A stretch of DNA of 64,000 nt from Impatiens glandulifera (Eukaryota; Streptophyta; Magnoliopsida; Ericales; Balsaminaceae), in the NCBI RefSeq assembly GCF_907164915.1, contig NC_061869.1:22979125-23043124 (forward strand), written 5' to 3'. Position 1 is the stretch's first letter, and each line of letters begins with the position of its first letter. The notes beneath the pieces were generated by a model. It was not told where the DNA came from, did no database searches, and saw only the letters and a list, made by a program, of their open reading frames with translations. The translations under genes and the position numbers were made by a program. This document shows positions 1 through 11,400 of the stretch, in pieces.

Positions 1-1265
1 ACAAACTGCCAAAAGGAGTGTTACATGAATCATCGACGATTCTTCCCGTCTAATCATCGATGGCGCAAAGAGACCGATACGTTTGACGGGAATACTGAGT
101 ATAGAGGTCCTCCTGTACTATTATCGGGTTCCGAAATTCAATTTCAGGCGCGAGATCTAAAGGAAATTTGTTTGACAAAGTACCTGCCTAAGAAAACGAA
201 AGTTATACATGAATCCCGAGGTGATAGTTGGAACAAATTCAGTATATTCTTTCAATTGCCTTACTGGAAATCTTTGATGTTGAGACATAATTTGGATGTA
301 ATGCATATTGAGAAGAATATATGTGATAGTTTGTTGAGAACTTTAATGAATTTCAAAGAAAAGACCAAGGATGGAATTAAAGCAAGGAAAGATTTGGTCA
401 TAATGAACATAAAATATTCCTTACATCCGGTTGAAGTTGATGGTGTTCTTCGGTGTCCGCCGACCCCCTATGTATTGTCCTCAGAACACAAGAAACGTTT
501 ATGTCAGTTTTTGAAAGATATTAAAATGCCCGACGGTTTTTGTTCAAATATTGGGGCGTGTGTAAACATGGAGGAGAAAAAAATTTCAGGATTGAAGAGT
601 CACGATTGTCACATTCTATTACAATATCTCCTTCCACTAGCTACACGTGGCCTACTTCCCGATGATGTGTACGATGCCGTGGTGAATTTAGCAAGGTTCT
701 TTCGGTTGTTTTGCCAAAAAAGTTTACAACGCGGGCAATTGGAAACATTACATGACGACATTGTCTTGACACTTTGCAAATTGGAGAAGATCTTTCCACC
801 TTATTTTTTTGATATAATGGTGCATTTGCCAGTTCATTTAGCTTTTGAAGCTTGTCTTGGAGGGCCGGTTCAGTATCGATGGATGTATCCAGTTGAACAA
901 TATATGAGCACACTCAAGAAATACCTTAAGAATATGAACTTTCCAGAAAGTTCAATCAGCGAGAGTTACCTTTTGAATGAGAGTATGAGCATGTGTGCCC
1001 GATATTTGGACGATCAAGAGTCAGATGATGAATCGATAAATACAAGTACAATGATAAGAAAAATTAAGTAAGTTAATTTTCAAACCGGCCACACATTACG
1101 AGTTTGGAATATTTATTCTAAATAATCAAAAATGGAGAAATTGATAGAAAATAATTGTTATAACTTATGAAAAGTTTAATAAATAGATAAAACTAAGTTC
1201 AAATATATATGTTAAACCGCTAAGTTATATCAAGTATATTAATTGGTTTAAATATAACAAGAAGC

Positions 1266-1405
1266 TGTTGTAGCGTAGTGGTTAACACCTCTGCCTGTCA
1301 CTTGCAAATAATATTTAAAGTTTTGCTATTTCAGGGAAATTGGGATCAAATCTCACTAGCTGCAAATTATATTTAAAGTTTTGCTATTTCAGGGAAATTG
1401 AGCAA
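1266..1405 (+). repeat. tRNA-like stretch and 68-bp tandem repeat in LTR A
   Basis: TAGCGTAGTGGTTAACAC at 1271 fits a Pol III A box. Downstream a unit containing TTTGCTATTTCAGGGAAATTG occurs twice (about 1309-1399), separated by GGGATCAAATCTCACTAGC, which resembles a decayed B-box region. The equivalent position in the solo LTR at 19344 carries a better preserved tRNA-like sequence. A working tRNA is unlikely. Confidence 0.5.
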
Positions 1406-1433
1406 AATCCATTGGGTTGGAAATATATATACT

Positions 1434-1830
1434 GTTCGGTTGTTTGACTTCGGTTTGAAGTAAAAGCAACCGGTTCGGCCAAGAAGTTCAGTCAAACCGG
1501 TTGGTCAACTAGAGTCCAGTTAGGAGATCGGTCAAACCGGTTCGGTCAACCGGTTCGTCCAAGAAGTTCAGTCAACCGGTTGGTCAACTGGAGTTCAGTT
1601 AGGAGATCGGTCAAACGGACATTTAATGAAAGAAGGCTCCGGTCAACCGACACTTAATGCAGCCGCTCCAGTCATATAATGAAAGAAGGCTCCGGTCAAC
1701 CGACACTTAATGCAGCCGCTCCAGTAATAAATGAGCCGCTCAGTCATAAATGTTCCGGTTATTAAATGAGCCGCTCAGTCATAAATATGTTCCGGTCATA
1801 AATGTTCCGGTTTGATTAAATGCTGTCAAG
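1434..1830 (+). repeat. Minisatellite-like U3 array in LTR A
   Basis: Two roughly 90-bp units rich in CAACCGGTTCGG / AACCGGTTGGTCAACT cover 1480-1617. Two units containing GAAAGAAGGCTCCGGTCAAC follow to about 1735, then short repeats of GAGCCGCTCAGTCATAAAT and ATGTTCCGGT. The array lies upstream of the TATA box, hence in U3. Confidence 0.8.
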
Positions 1831-2087
1831 CTCCGGTTATTAAATGAGTAATCCAAATCCAGAAGCAATCTCCAAGCAGCAGGTAGCTGTCAGGCATGCT
1901 TGTCCAAATCCAGAAGCAATCTCTAGGCAGCAGGTAGCTGTCAGGCAGGCAGCCGGCTAAGAGCATGTCTGCCATGTGTCCAAATTGATCTGTCCAAGAG
2001 GGAAGGCGTGCAAGCCTCTTGATCATTACCGGTTTCCAGCGGCCAATCTCCTGGAGAGAGAAAATATGACCGTTGTCATATTTTTCA

Positions 2088-2096
2088 TATAAATAG
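2088..2096 (+). promoter_or_regulatory. Putative TATA box of LTR A
   Basis: TATAAATAG sits after the repeat array and upstream of the conserved LTR core block, as expected for a Pol II promoter in an LTR. A start near 2120-2130 would follow. No activity can be inferred from sequence. Confidence 0.5.
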
Positions 2097-3885
2097 AAGG
2101 CAAGGAAGAAGTAATCCAAGAACAAGCAAAAAAAAAAGCGATAAAATTGTCAAAAACGTTTCTGAAAATTATTAAGAGAGAGAAAGTTGTATTGTGTTGT
2201 GTTATTGTATTACATCAATAATGAGTTGGTGTAACCGGCGAGTAGCGAATTAGGCTCGACCGGCATTGTAAGTGTTGTAACATTCAAGTTAGTGGAGATC
2301 CTTCACATAATCTGAGAAGAAGGGGTGACGTAGGAGGGTTTGCTCCGAACATCCATAAAAAATCTTGTCTCGTGTCTTTTACTTATTTCCCTCTTATTTA
2401 CTCCAAAACCGAAATACGTTAACCGAAATATAATCCTACTCCAATAATCAAAACCGGTCTATACATACTCCTTAAACCAACTCCTCATAAACTTCATCCG
2501 AATCGTATTCGTTGTTTCAGATTGAAACGGACATTTCCGCACTTGAACTCGGTTCAAGAGTCTGTGACAATCTGTGTAGTGTTAAGAGCGGTTTTAGTCT
2601 CTAACCGGACTATCACCAAAGTGTTGTGTGCGTTGTAAGCGGCCACCCTTTCTGAAACCGGAAACACCCCGGTCCTCCAAGGGCGTCCCCGATCCTAACA
2701 TACAACATTCTCCATATTCATCGCTATGGAAGACTTATCTAATGGCACATCATACACATATCAACCGGGTGATCGTGAGCGTGCTCATTGGTACATTTTA
2801 AAAAATTGTCGTGAAGCAGAAGAATATTATAAGTAATTCCATTAATTACATCTTATATAGGTATGATTTAAGTAATAATTTAATCTATCATTTGCGCAGC
2901 GATTTTGTTCAATCATGCCCTCCTAATATTTCCAATGAGGCTCGGGATAAACAATATGTTAGATATTTCCAAGAAAGAGTAAGTAATCGTCTTAACAATT
3001 TTCTTTTTTAGTATATGACAATTAGTTTAACAATTATTTCTAATTAATATATAGGTGGAGCAATTAACCGATCAATCCGATAGGACAACGAATCTTAAGA
3101 TTTTAGGACGTGGGCCTACATTGTATGCAAAGAAATATAACTCGTGCAAAATAAATGGGTACAAGTTTAACACTGAAAAACATGACGAGAGCTTGACTAC
3201 CCAAAATAGCGGGGTTTTGGTTGTTGGTAATAATGGGGCCGAGACTATTAACTACTATGGAGTGATCAATGAAATCATAGAAGTGATATTCTTTTGTGGA
3301 AGACGAGTTATTCTCTTCAAATGCAAATGGTTTGATGTTTATCACAAAGATCGGGGCATTAAAGTTGATAAGTATGGTTATGTTAGTATAAATATCAACA
3401 GGATTCTACAGACTCAATTAAATGAACCATTCATAATGGCAAGCCAAGCACAACAAGTCTTTTACTCTACAGATATAGCATCAAGGCTTGAATGGAAAAT
3501 TGTGACACCAATAAATCCCCGTTACTCTAATTAAGGTTGAATTATTTTCTATGAAGGGTTACTGGTAAATTGTTCTTATAAACATTACATTCAAAATTTG
3601 CAGTTATCATGGAACCTAAAAGAATACAAGGAAAGAGTTTAAGCAGCGCGCTAAACGACCTTGTACAGAGGACCGAGGAGCATTCAGAAGATCCTATGCA
3701 ATTATTTAACTCTATCGGGGAAATTGATTTGGACCTTGATGATGTGATGAATGTCGATAGTGTACCAAACACTAACTTTGAAGATGATGCTGATGATCAT
3801 GAGACACAACCCCCGTCTGAGGAGCAAGATGGAGGTACCGGTGTTTGCTTAAGTATTTACACTAGTAGAAAAAAGGGTATTAGTA

Positions 3886-4320
3886 AGGGCTAAAACCGTT
3901 ACTGAAAGCATCGAACGCCGTTACTGAAACTTATTTGTAACGGCACATAAAACCGTTACCAATCGTTACAAAAAATTACGTTACAGAAACTTCACAGGTA
4001 TCAGTAACGGCGTTCGAAAACCGTTACTGATAGTCATTGAATAATAGTAACGGTTCTAGCCGTGTAAAAACCGTCACAGAAACAACAAGAGAATCTGTAA
4101 CGGTTTTAGAAAACCGTTACAGATAGTAATGGAACAACAGTAACGGTTTTAGCCGGCTAAAAACCGTTACTAAAAGACTGCTTTTATCTGTAACGGTTTT
4201 CGAAAACCGTTACAGATTCTCGTGTTGTTTCTGTGACGGTTTTTTATTTCTTAAACCGTTACAGTTAGATTTTTATTAACGGTTTTTGTAATTATTTAAC
4301 CGTTACTAAACCCTAATATT
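3886..4320. repeat. Subterminal repeat array, 3' end of CACTA element 2
   Basis: Dense copies of GTAACGGTTTT and its complement AAAACCGTTAC, often as facing pairs 10-40 bp apart (for example GTAACGGTTTTAGAAAACC at about 4098). Subterminal repeats of En/Spm elements are the binding sites of the TNP1-type protein; here the motif would be GTAACGG. Confidence 0.85.
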
Positions 4321-4590
4321 TTTTTTTTACAAATTTTTACCTATTTAAAACCTCAATCATTAACCAAAAACCAAAAACTACAATCATCAATAACTAAAAA
4401 CCAAAAATACAATCATTAATTCAAAACAATAATCATCCAGAAACTACAATCCATCCAAAAACTATAATCCATCCAAAAACTACAATCATATCACAAATTC
4501 ACAAAAACCATTAATTAACGTATTTCAAATTACATTTCAACTGACCAGAATTGAAGTGGGAAAGCGACGATCACGAGGAAGGGGATCATC
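4321..4590. other. Non-coding 3' region of CACTA element 2
   Basis: AT-rich, with loose repeats of AAAACTACAATCAT-type sequence. It lies between the subterminal array and the stop of the second gene, and matches in inverted form the tail of element 1 at about 13018-13230. Nothing coding seen. Confidence 0.6.
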
Positions 4591-4591
4591 T

Positions 4592-5864
4592 CTAAGTAGG
4601 AGGGGCATCATCTCGAGTGGGAGGGGCAGGTGGAAGTTGATCACGGGGAATCCTGGATAATAAGAAGTTCATTGTCGCTCTCATCTCAAGCATCTCATCC
4701 CGCATTCTCTCACGCTCTCTTCGAGCTTCTTCACGTTCATCTTCACGCTGCATCAATAACTCTTCGCGCTCCATTTCACGCTGCCTTTGTGCTTCCTCAC
4801 GCTCCATTTGACGCTCGACTAAGGCTTCTTCGCGCTCTCTCCGTGACTGAAGCTTCTCAGCTTCACGCTCCTCTCGCATCCTATGTATCTCCTCAAGTAA
4901 AAGTGCGTTTTGCGTGTCACCGCACTGTGTGCTAGTACCACCACGAGCATCAGGTCTAAAAGATCTAGGTGTGACACATAAGAAAACATTTGTGTTTAAT
5001 GAATGATTAATGTAAGAGCTATTTATAAACACATTAATTTACCTTGAATTCCGGCGTGAGAAAGCGACGATCAAGTAGATAATTCCAATCACTAATTTCG
5101 ATCTCGGGAGGGGGATTTGCCCTAATCGCTTGCTCGTCACCTTCACGGGATTTAATGTACATGGTGTTCCAATGACATCTCCATCTATCCCATAATTTGT
5201 TGGCTTGAAATAAACTTTGTCTTCGATATTTGTTGATGTCATCCCCCACAGCCACGAAAGGATCCTAAATAGTTAACATTAAAATACGATTATAGATTGT
5301 GTTGAATACATAATGGACTTAATAATATAAAAAGTTATATACCGTGATAGCCATCCATATGTGATTTGTGTGGAGCTCAGGTCCGACCAACGCAAAGTCC
5401 TATGAGGTAGTGCATTGGAGTCTCAAATGACACTCCCAATATGCCTCGACCAAGCTGTGTCCTATTCTCGCACATTGGTTTACCATCAACAGGGTTAAAT
5501 TGAAGAGTCATCTTTTGCCCCGCTTGCAATCTACCAACAGCTTTATTCTTGTTCTTGCCCCGTCTCCTTCTCGAAATAGATCCTAAAATTAAACAAAAAA
5601 TTATATAGGATCACAACAACTAACTTAAGCAAAAACACAAGTACCTCCATCTTGCTCCTCAGACGGGGGCTGTATCTCATCATCATCATCACCGGGGATA
5701 GTGTTTGGTACACTATCAACATTCATGACATCATCAAGGTCCAAATCAATTTCCCCGATAGAGGTACACAATTGCACGGGATCTTCTGAATGCTCCTCGG
5801 TCCTTTGTATAAGGTCGTGTAGCGCGCTGTTTAAACTCTTACCTTGCATTCTTTTAGGTGCCAT
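4592..5864 (-). pseudogene. TNP1-like second gene of CACTA element 2, internally deleted
   Basis: Minus-strand exons: 5645-5864 (start MAPKRMQGKSLNSALHDL, then DLDLDDVMNVDSVPN), 5343-5582, 5043-5264 (FQANKLWDRWRCHWNTMY) and a final segment ending at 4592 with the Arg/Glu coiled coil. Compared with element 1, the region equivalent to 12055-12522 (468 bp, two exons and most of a third) is missing, joining the third intron directly to GTGTCACACCTAG. In the second exon small indels around 5355-5470 change frame relative to element 1 (ENRTQLGRG against ENRTAWSRH). The product would be truncated and probably useless, so the element would need the subterminal-binding protein in trans. Confidence 0.8.
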
Positions 5865-5938
5865 GATAGCTGCAAATATTGAATGTAATGTTTAGAAGAC
5901 AAATTTACAAGTAACCTTTCATAGAAAATAATTCAACC

Positions 5939-8900
5939 TTAATTAGAATAACGGGGATTTATTGGTGTCACAATTTTCCATTCAAGCCTTGATGCCATAT
6001 CTGTTGAGTAAAAGACTTGTTGTGCTTGGCTTGCCATTATGAATGGTTCATTTAATTGGGTCTGTAGAATCCTGTTGATATTTATACTAACATAACCATA
6101 CTTATCAACTTTAATGCCCCGATCTTTGTGATAAACATCAAACCATTTGCATTTGAAGAGAATCACTCGTCTTCCACAAAAGAATATCACTTCTATGATT
6201 TCATTAATCACTCCATAGTAGTTAATAGTCTCGGTCCCATTATTACCAACAACCAAAACCCCGCTATTTTGGGTAGTCAAGCTCTCGTCATGTTTTTCAG
6301 TGTTAAACTTGTACCCATTTATCTTGCACGAGTTATATTTCTTTGCATACAATGTAGGCCCACGTCCTAAAATCTTAAGATTTGTTGTCCTATCGGATTG
6401 ATCGGTTAGTTGCTCCACCTATATATTCATTAGAAATTATTGTTAAACTAATTGTCATATACTAAAAAAGAAAATTGTTGAGACGATTACTTACTCTTTC
6501 TTGGAAATATCTAACGTATTGTTTATCCCGAGCCTCATTGGAAATATTAGGAGGGCATGATTGAACGAAATCGCTGCGCAAATGACAGATTAAATTATTA
6601 CTTTCTTAAATCATACCTCATATGAAATTAATGGACTTACTTATAATATTCTTCAGCTTCGCGACAATTTTTTAAAATGTACCAATGAGCACGCTCACGA
6701 TCACCCGGTTCATATGTGTAGGATGTGCCATTAGATAAGTCTTCCATAGTGATGAAAATGGAGAATGTTGTACTTGTATTTATGGATTCATCATTTGACT
6801 CTTGATCGTCCAAATATCGGGCACACATGCTCATACTCTCATTCAAAAGGTAACTCTCGCTGATTGAACCTTCTGGAAAGTTCCTGTTCCTAAGGTATTT
6901 CTTGAGTGTGCTCATATATTGTTCAACTAGATACATCCATCGATACTGAACGGGCCCTCCAAGACAAGCTTCAAAAGCTAAATGAACTGGCAAATGCACC
7001 ATTATATCAAAAAAAGAAGGTGGAAAGATCTTCTCCAATTTGCAAAGTGTCAAGACAATGTCGTCATGTAATGTTTCCAATTGCCCGCGTTGTAAACTTT
7101 TTTGACAAAGCAACCGAAAGAACCTTGCTAAATTCACCACGACATCGTACACATCATCGGGAAGTAGGCCACGTGTAGCTAGTGGAAGGAGATATTGTAA
7201 TAGAATGTGACAATCGTGACTCTTCAATCCTGATATTTTTTTCTCCTCCATGTTTACACACGCCCCAATATTTGAACAAAAACTGTCGGGCATTTTAATA
7301 TCTTTCAAAAACTGACATAAACGTTTCTTATGTTCTGAGGACAATGCATAGGGGGCCGGCGGACACCGAAGAACACCATCAACTTCAACCGGATGTAAGG
7401 AATGTTTTATGTTCATTATGACCAAATCTTTCCTTGCTTTAATTCCATCATTGGTCTTTTCTTTGAAATTCATTAAAGTTCCCAACAAACTATCACATAT
7501 ATTCTTCTCAATATGCATTACATCCAAATTATGTCTCAACATCAAAGATTTCCAGTAAGGCAATTGAAAGAATATACTGAATTTGTTCCAATTATCACCT
7601 CGGGATTCATGTATAACTTTCGTTTTCTTAGGCAGGTACTTTGTCAAACAAATTTCCTTTAGATCTCGCGATTGCAATTGAATTTCGGAACCCGATAAAA
7701 GTACAAGAGGATCTCTATGCTCCGTATGCCCGTCAAATGTATCCGTCTCTTTGCGCCATCGATGATTAGACGGGAGGAATCGTCGATGATTCATGTAACA
7801 CTCCTTCTGGCAATTTGTTAACCTCAAAGACGCGGTGTTCTGATTACAAGACGGACATGCCAATTTACCCTTTGTACTCCATCCAGACAAATTTGCATAA
7901 GCCGGAAAATCATTAATAGTCCACATAAGAGCTGCCCGTAAATTAAAATATTGTTTTCTGCTTGCATCGTATGTCTTCACACCGGTATTCCACAATTCCG
8001 TCAACTCTTTTATAAGTGGCTCTAGAAATACGTCAATACAATCACCGGGACTTTTTGGTCCTGGAATGAGCATTGAAAGAAGAAAATTGTTTTTATCCAT
8101 ACATGTGGTAGGAGAGACGTTGTAAGGGATTAGAATAACTGGCCAAATGCTGTACGATGTTTTTCCGCTAGCAAAAGGTTGAAAACCATCACTAGCCAAA
8201 CCAAGTCGCACATTTCGAGGTTCTGTTGAGAAATTTGGGTACAAGTTATCAAAGGTCTTCCATGTCATTGAATTAGCAGGATGCCTCAACACATCATCTT
8301 CAGGATTGTTATCTTTATGCCAAGTCATGTGTGGAGCAGTTTTGGAACACATGTATAATCTTTGCAACCTCGGTTTTAATGGAAAATAGCGCAGCGACTT
8401 GTTGGGTATATACTTACCATTCACCTTCGTTCGAATTGCACCATTAGATTTATTGACATTCCACCTAGAAAGCCCACAAACTTTACATTGCTGCAAATCC
8501 TTATCCTCTTTACGAAAAAGCATGCAATCATTCTTACACGCGTCAATTGTTTCGTACGATAGACCCATGTCTTTAATGAATTTCTTGCACTCATAATACG
8601 AATTCGGTAGTTGATTATGAATTGGCAGTATTTCCTCCTTCAATAAACTCAACAATAAATCAAATGACGTGTTTGTCCACTGACCTACATTTTTGATGTG
8701 AAGAAGTTTAAGAAGAGTTGAGGCTTTGGAAATGCGAGAACCTTCATACAAAGGTAGTTTCGAATCGTCCAACAATTTGTAAAACGTATTAACATCATCA
8801 ACGGGAGGCTCATTTTCACTCGACCGTTCATTATCAATGTTGACATTAGGGTACAAATCACCAATAATATCTTCCATTAGATGATCCTCTACAATAATAT

Positions 8901-9297
8901 CTTCCATTAGATGATCCTCACAAACTTCAACAGGTTCATCTTCCATGATATTAGTCTCGTTATTTGGTGGTTCATTGATCGGTTCGTCTTCAATTTCATC
9001 ATCTGATTCATCTTCCTCCACATTCTCGGTAACAGCATTTACAAGTTGACGTCCAATTGATCTCTTTTCACCGTGAAAATACCAAAAACCATAATTTTGT
9101 CTTATGCCGTATACAATTAGATGGGATCTAACCACACTCTTATTCTCATATACTCGATTTGCACACTTTACACAAGGACATGCAATCGATGATCTACCCG
9201 TAGATCTTTCAGCAAATTCTATGAATTTGTCTACCCCCTCACTATATTTAGGATCGGTACGAAGTGTAGTCATCCATGTTTTGTCCGGGATTTCCAT
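5939..9297 (-). CDS. TNP2-like CACTA transposase, apparently intact (1071 aa)
   Basis: Three exons on the minus strand: 6641-9297, 6495-6573 and 5939-6418, with donors GTAAGT and acceptors GCGCAG and TATATAG. The joined length is 3216 nt, an exact codon multiple ending in a stop. Domain order: N-terminal Transposase-associated zinc-binding region (CPCVKCANRVY, residues about 40-50, then YGFWYFHG); an acidic linker with a short repeat (EDHLMEDII twice); Transposase_21 core about 280-560 (PYNVSPTTCM, LIPGPKSPGDCIDVFL, CPSCNQ, HNLDVMHIEKNICDSLL); DUF4218 about 640-770 (VHLPVHLAFEACLGG); DUF4216 at the C-terminus (TTQNSGVLVVGNN, FKCKWFDVYHKDRG). The start ATG at 9297 is the first in frame with the conserved N-terminus. 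It would excise and reinsert CACTA ends in the nucleus. No frameshift or premature stop is visible. Confidence 0.9.
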
Positions 9298-9302
9298 CTA
9301 AC

Positions 9303-9646
9303 CTAACATACAAATTAATCTAACTTAATCTACCAATCCAATAATCTAACATACAATTAATCTAATAATCCAAACATGCAATAATCTAACATGCAAATTA
9401 ATCTAACTTAATCTACCAATCCAATAATCTAACATACAATTAATCTAATAATCCAAACATGCAATAATCTAGCTAACATACAAATTAATCTAACTTAATC
9501 TACCAATCCAATAATCTAACATACAATTAATCTAATAATCCAAACATGCAATAATCTAGCTAACATACAAATTAATCTAACTTAATCTACCTAAATCCAA
9601 TAATATAACATTCAAATAATTTACCTAAATCTAACATCAAATAATC
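9303..9646. repeat. Tandem repeat upstream of the transposase in CACTA element 2
   Basis: Units begin CTAACATACAAATTAATC at 9303, 9386, 9473 and 9560 (periods 83, 87, 87 bp), the fourth decaying after about 40 bp. It lies in the 5' untranslated part or first intron of the transposase gene. Confidence 0.85.
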
Positions 9647-10640
9647 TAACTTAGCATTCATTATTATATAACCTAACATACAAATTATCCACTAAACTAA
9701 CATCAATAATCTACTAACAAGCTAACATTGATTGTAAATAAGAACTAACCTGAATTTTGAAGTGCAAACTACAATCCGCGGCAGCAAAGACAATGGCAAA
9801 TTCAAACTAGAATTGAAATGGATGCAACCTGATTCAACAGTTCAAACGCAAAAAATGATAATGAAAACCTGATTCAATAGTTCAACATATATAAGAAGTT
9901 AACATTATTGAATACCTGATTATACCGTTCAAACGGTATTGAAGAACGAATTCAACAGTTCAAACGGGAAATTCAGAATTTCTGCAAACCAAAAATTGGA
10001 TTATGTTGACAGGAGGATTGGATATACAGCTAGATTTTGTATACCCCAAATCAAAAATCTTAGCAACAAACAATTAACTTTTAATCTCAAGATTCTCAAC
10101 TATAAAACAAGTGTTAGTGTAACTAGGATTTATCAATGTATTATTCAGGATTCCTTCAATTGAACTGTATTATTAATTTCACATAATATTAGAATATGTA
10201 ACTAGGATTTATCAACATCCACTATATATATTTCCTTGTAATAATCTAGATCCAAAGAAAATAGAGCAGAAATACCATGACACTCTAAATATTTCTTCAA
10301 ACTCTCCATAACAAACAATATCAGAATCAGTATCTAAATAAACTATGAGAAATCAATCTCAACCTATCAACCTATCATATGTATTCAACAAAATCCTATT
10401 TGATTCCATCCTAAATTTGTAAAACATCCTAATATCAAACTGTAAATCCTATCTAGAACCATATATATACAAACTGTAAATCCATAAATAACAAAAATCC
10501 ATAAATAACAAACAATCCAGGTTGTTCAATGTTAAACAAACGATATATATACAAACTGTAAAGTCATTACAAAGAACAAAAATTGACCTAATATAGTCTA
10601 ACGATCAAGGAATGCAGTATGCTTACCTGGCGTGATTGAT
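9647..10640. other. 5' non-coding part of CACTA element 2
   Basis: AT-rich sequence with short related phrases (GATTCAACAGTTCAAACG and GATTCAATAGTTCAACAT). No coding potential recognised. It is probably intron between a GC-rich leader exon and the transposase ATG at 9297. Confidence 0.5.
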
Positions 10641-10925
10641 GAATGCAGGATGATTAATGGAATCTTCTATCGGCGGGGCAAGCGGCGGCGGTTTCCGATG
10701 ATTGGATGAATGTGGGCGGCCGGCGGATTGGGGGTAGAGAATAGGGAAGAGAGAACTTACCTGCAGATCGATTGCATCTTGGATGATCGGAAGAAAACGA
10801 CGGATTAAAGGAGTCTTCTATCGTCGGCAGCGACAGCGGCAACGGATGATCGGAAAACGAGAGCGCGGAAGAAAACGGAAGAAGAAAGAAAAGAAGAAGG
10901 AAAAAAGAACTCGGCGCGGGAGTTA
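10641..10925 (-). promoter_or_regulatory. GC-rich leader region of CACTA element 2
   Basis: A sharp GC-rich block in AT-rich DNA (GGCGGGGCAAGCGGCGGCGG at about 10673, GGGCGGCCGGCGG at about 10713). On the minus strand two good splice donors occur, CAG|GTAAGT near 10760 and CCAG|GTAAGC near 10626, suggesting untranslated leader exons. CACTA element 3 has the same arrangement at 62450-62600, which supports a functional role. Confidence 0.5.
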
Positions 10926-11400
10926 TTATAGGATATCTGTAACGGTTTTTACAAAACCGTTACAGATATTAGTAAAGAAGTTAAAAAGTCGACTCGGTAT
11001 CTGTAACGGTTTACTGATTAACCGTTACAGATACTCTATTTGTAACGGCTTATATAAACACCGTTACTGATATTCTTTATTAGACCGTTAAAAGGGAAGC
11101 AGTATCTGTAACGGTTAATCGTAAAACCGTTACAGATACCAGCGAAGTAAATTAAAAGACGGTTCAACATTTGTAACGGTTGATTTAAACCGTTACAAAT
11201 ACTATAGTAATAACGGTTTTGATAGAAAACCGTTACAGATATCCTCACTGAAAACGATAAAGAGACACCATATCTGTAACGGTTTATATGACCGTTACAG
11301 ATTCACTTATAATAGTAACGGTTTAATATAACCGTTACTGATACCAAATATTAGTAAGGGCTTTCGAGCGCCGTTACTAGGAATCGTTACAGATAACCTC
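10926..11400. repeat. Subterminal repeat array, 5' end of CACTA element 2
   Basis: About ten GTAACGGTTT/AAACCGTTAC pairs, many as perfect short hairpins with ATCTG outside (for example ATCTGTAACGGTTT at about 10936 facing AAACCGTTACAGAT). This is denser in perfect palindromes than the 3' array. Confidence 0.85.

Larger units (their letters stand above)
1052..2700 (+). mobile_element. Solo LTR A (SIRE-like copia family) inside CACTA element 1
   Basis: This 1649-bp block starts TGATAAG and ends CGATCCTAACA. It is flanked by perfect 5-bp target duplications TACAA at 1047-1051 and 2701-2705. Removing it and one duplication restores the sequence found in CACTA element 2. It has an LTR layout: a repeat-rich U3, a TATA box near 2088, and a block at 2300-2360 (GAAGGGGTGACGTAGGAGGG, then TTTGCTCCGAACATCCAT) that recurs inverted in the LTRs at 19344 and 23721. 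No primer-binding site or coding region is attached, so recombination has left a solo LTR. The SIRE assignment rests on the polypurine tract context of the relatives and is inference. Confidence 0.88.
1..3534 (+). pseudogene. TNP2-like CACTA transposase, 3' half, interrupted by a solo LTR
   Basis: Open from base 1 (enters mid-protein) to 1051, resuming at 2706-2832 after the LTR, then short exon 2900-2978 and final exon 3055-3534. It covers the end of the Transposase_21 core (HNLDVMHIEKNICDSLL), the DUF4218 region (QYLLPLATRGLLPDDVYD, VHLPVHLAFEACLGGPVQYR) and DUF4216 (TTQNSGVLVVGNNG, FKCKWFDV, NPRYSN at the C-terminus). Exon borders were assigned by comparison with the intact copy in element 2: acceptor TTTGCGCAG before 2900 and TATATAG before 3055. 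Its first donor is GTAATT where the intact copy has GTAAGT, so splicing may also be weakened. Apart from the LTR no in-frame stop is seen. The transposase would cut at the CACTA ends; here it cannot be made as one protein. Confidence 0.88.

Noticed and set aside
641..913. Minus-strand ORF of 90 codons (and its twin on plus at 6906-7178)
   Set aside because: Antisense shadow of the transposase; present in both CACTA copies only because the coding strand is conserved.
4630..4935. Plus-strand ORF, and minus-strand ORF 12565-12984
   Set aside because: Antisense of the Arg/Glu-rich coiled coil of the second CACTA gene; repetitive codons keep the opposite frame open.
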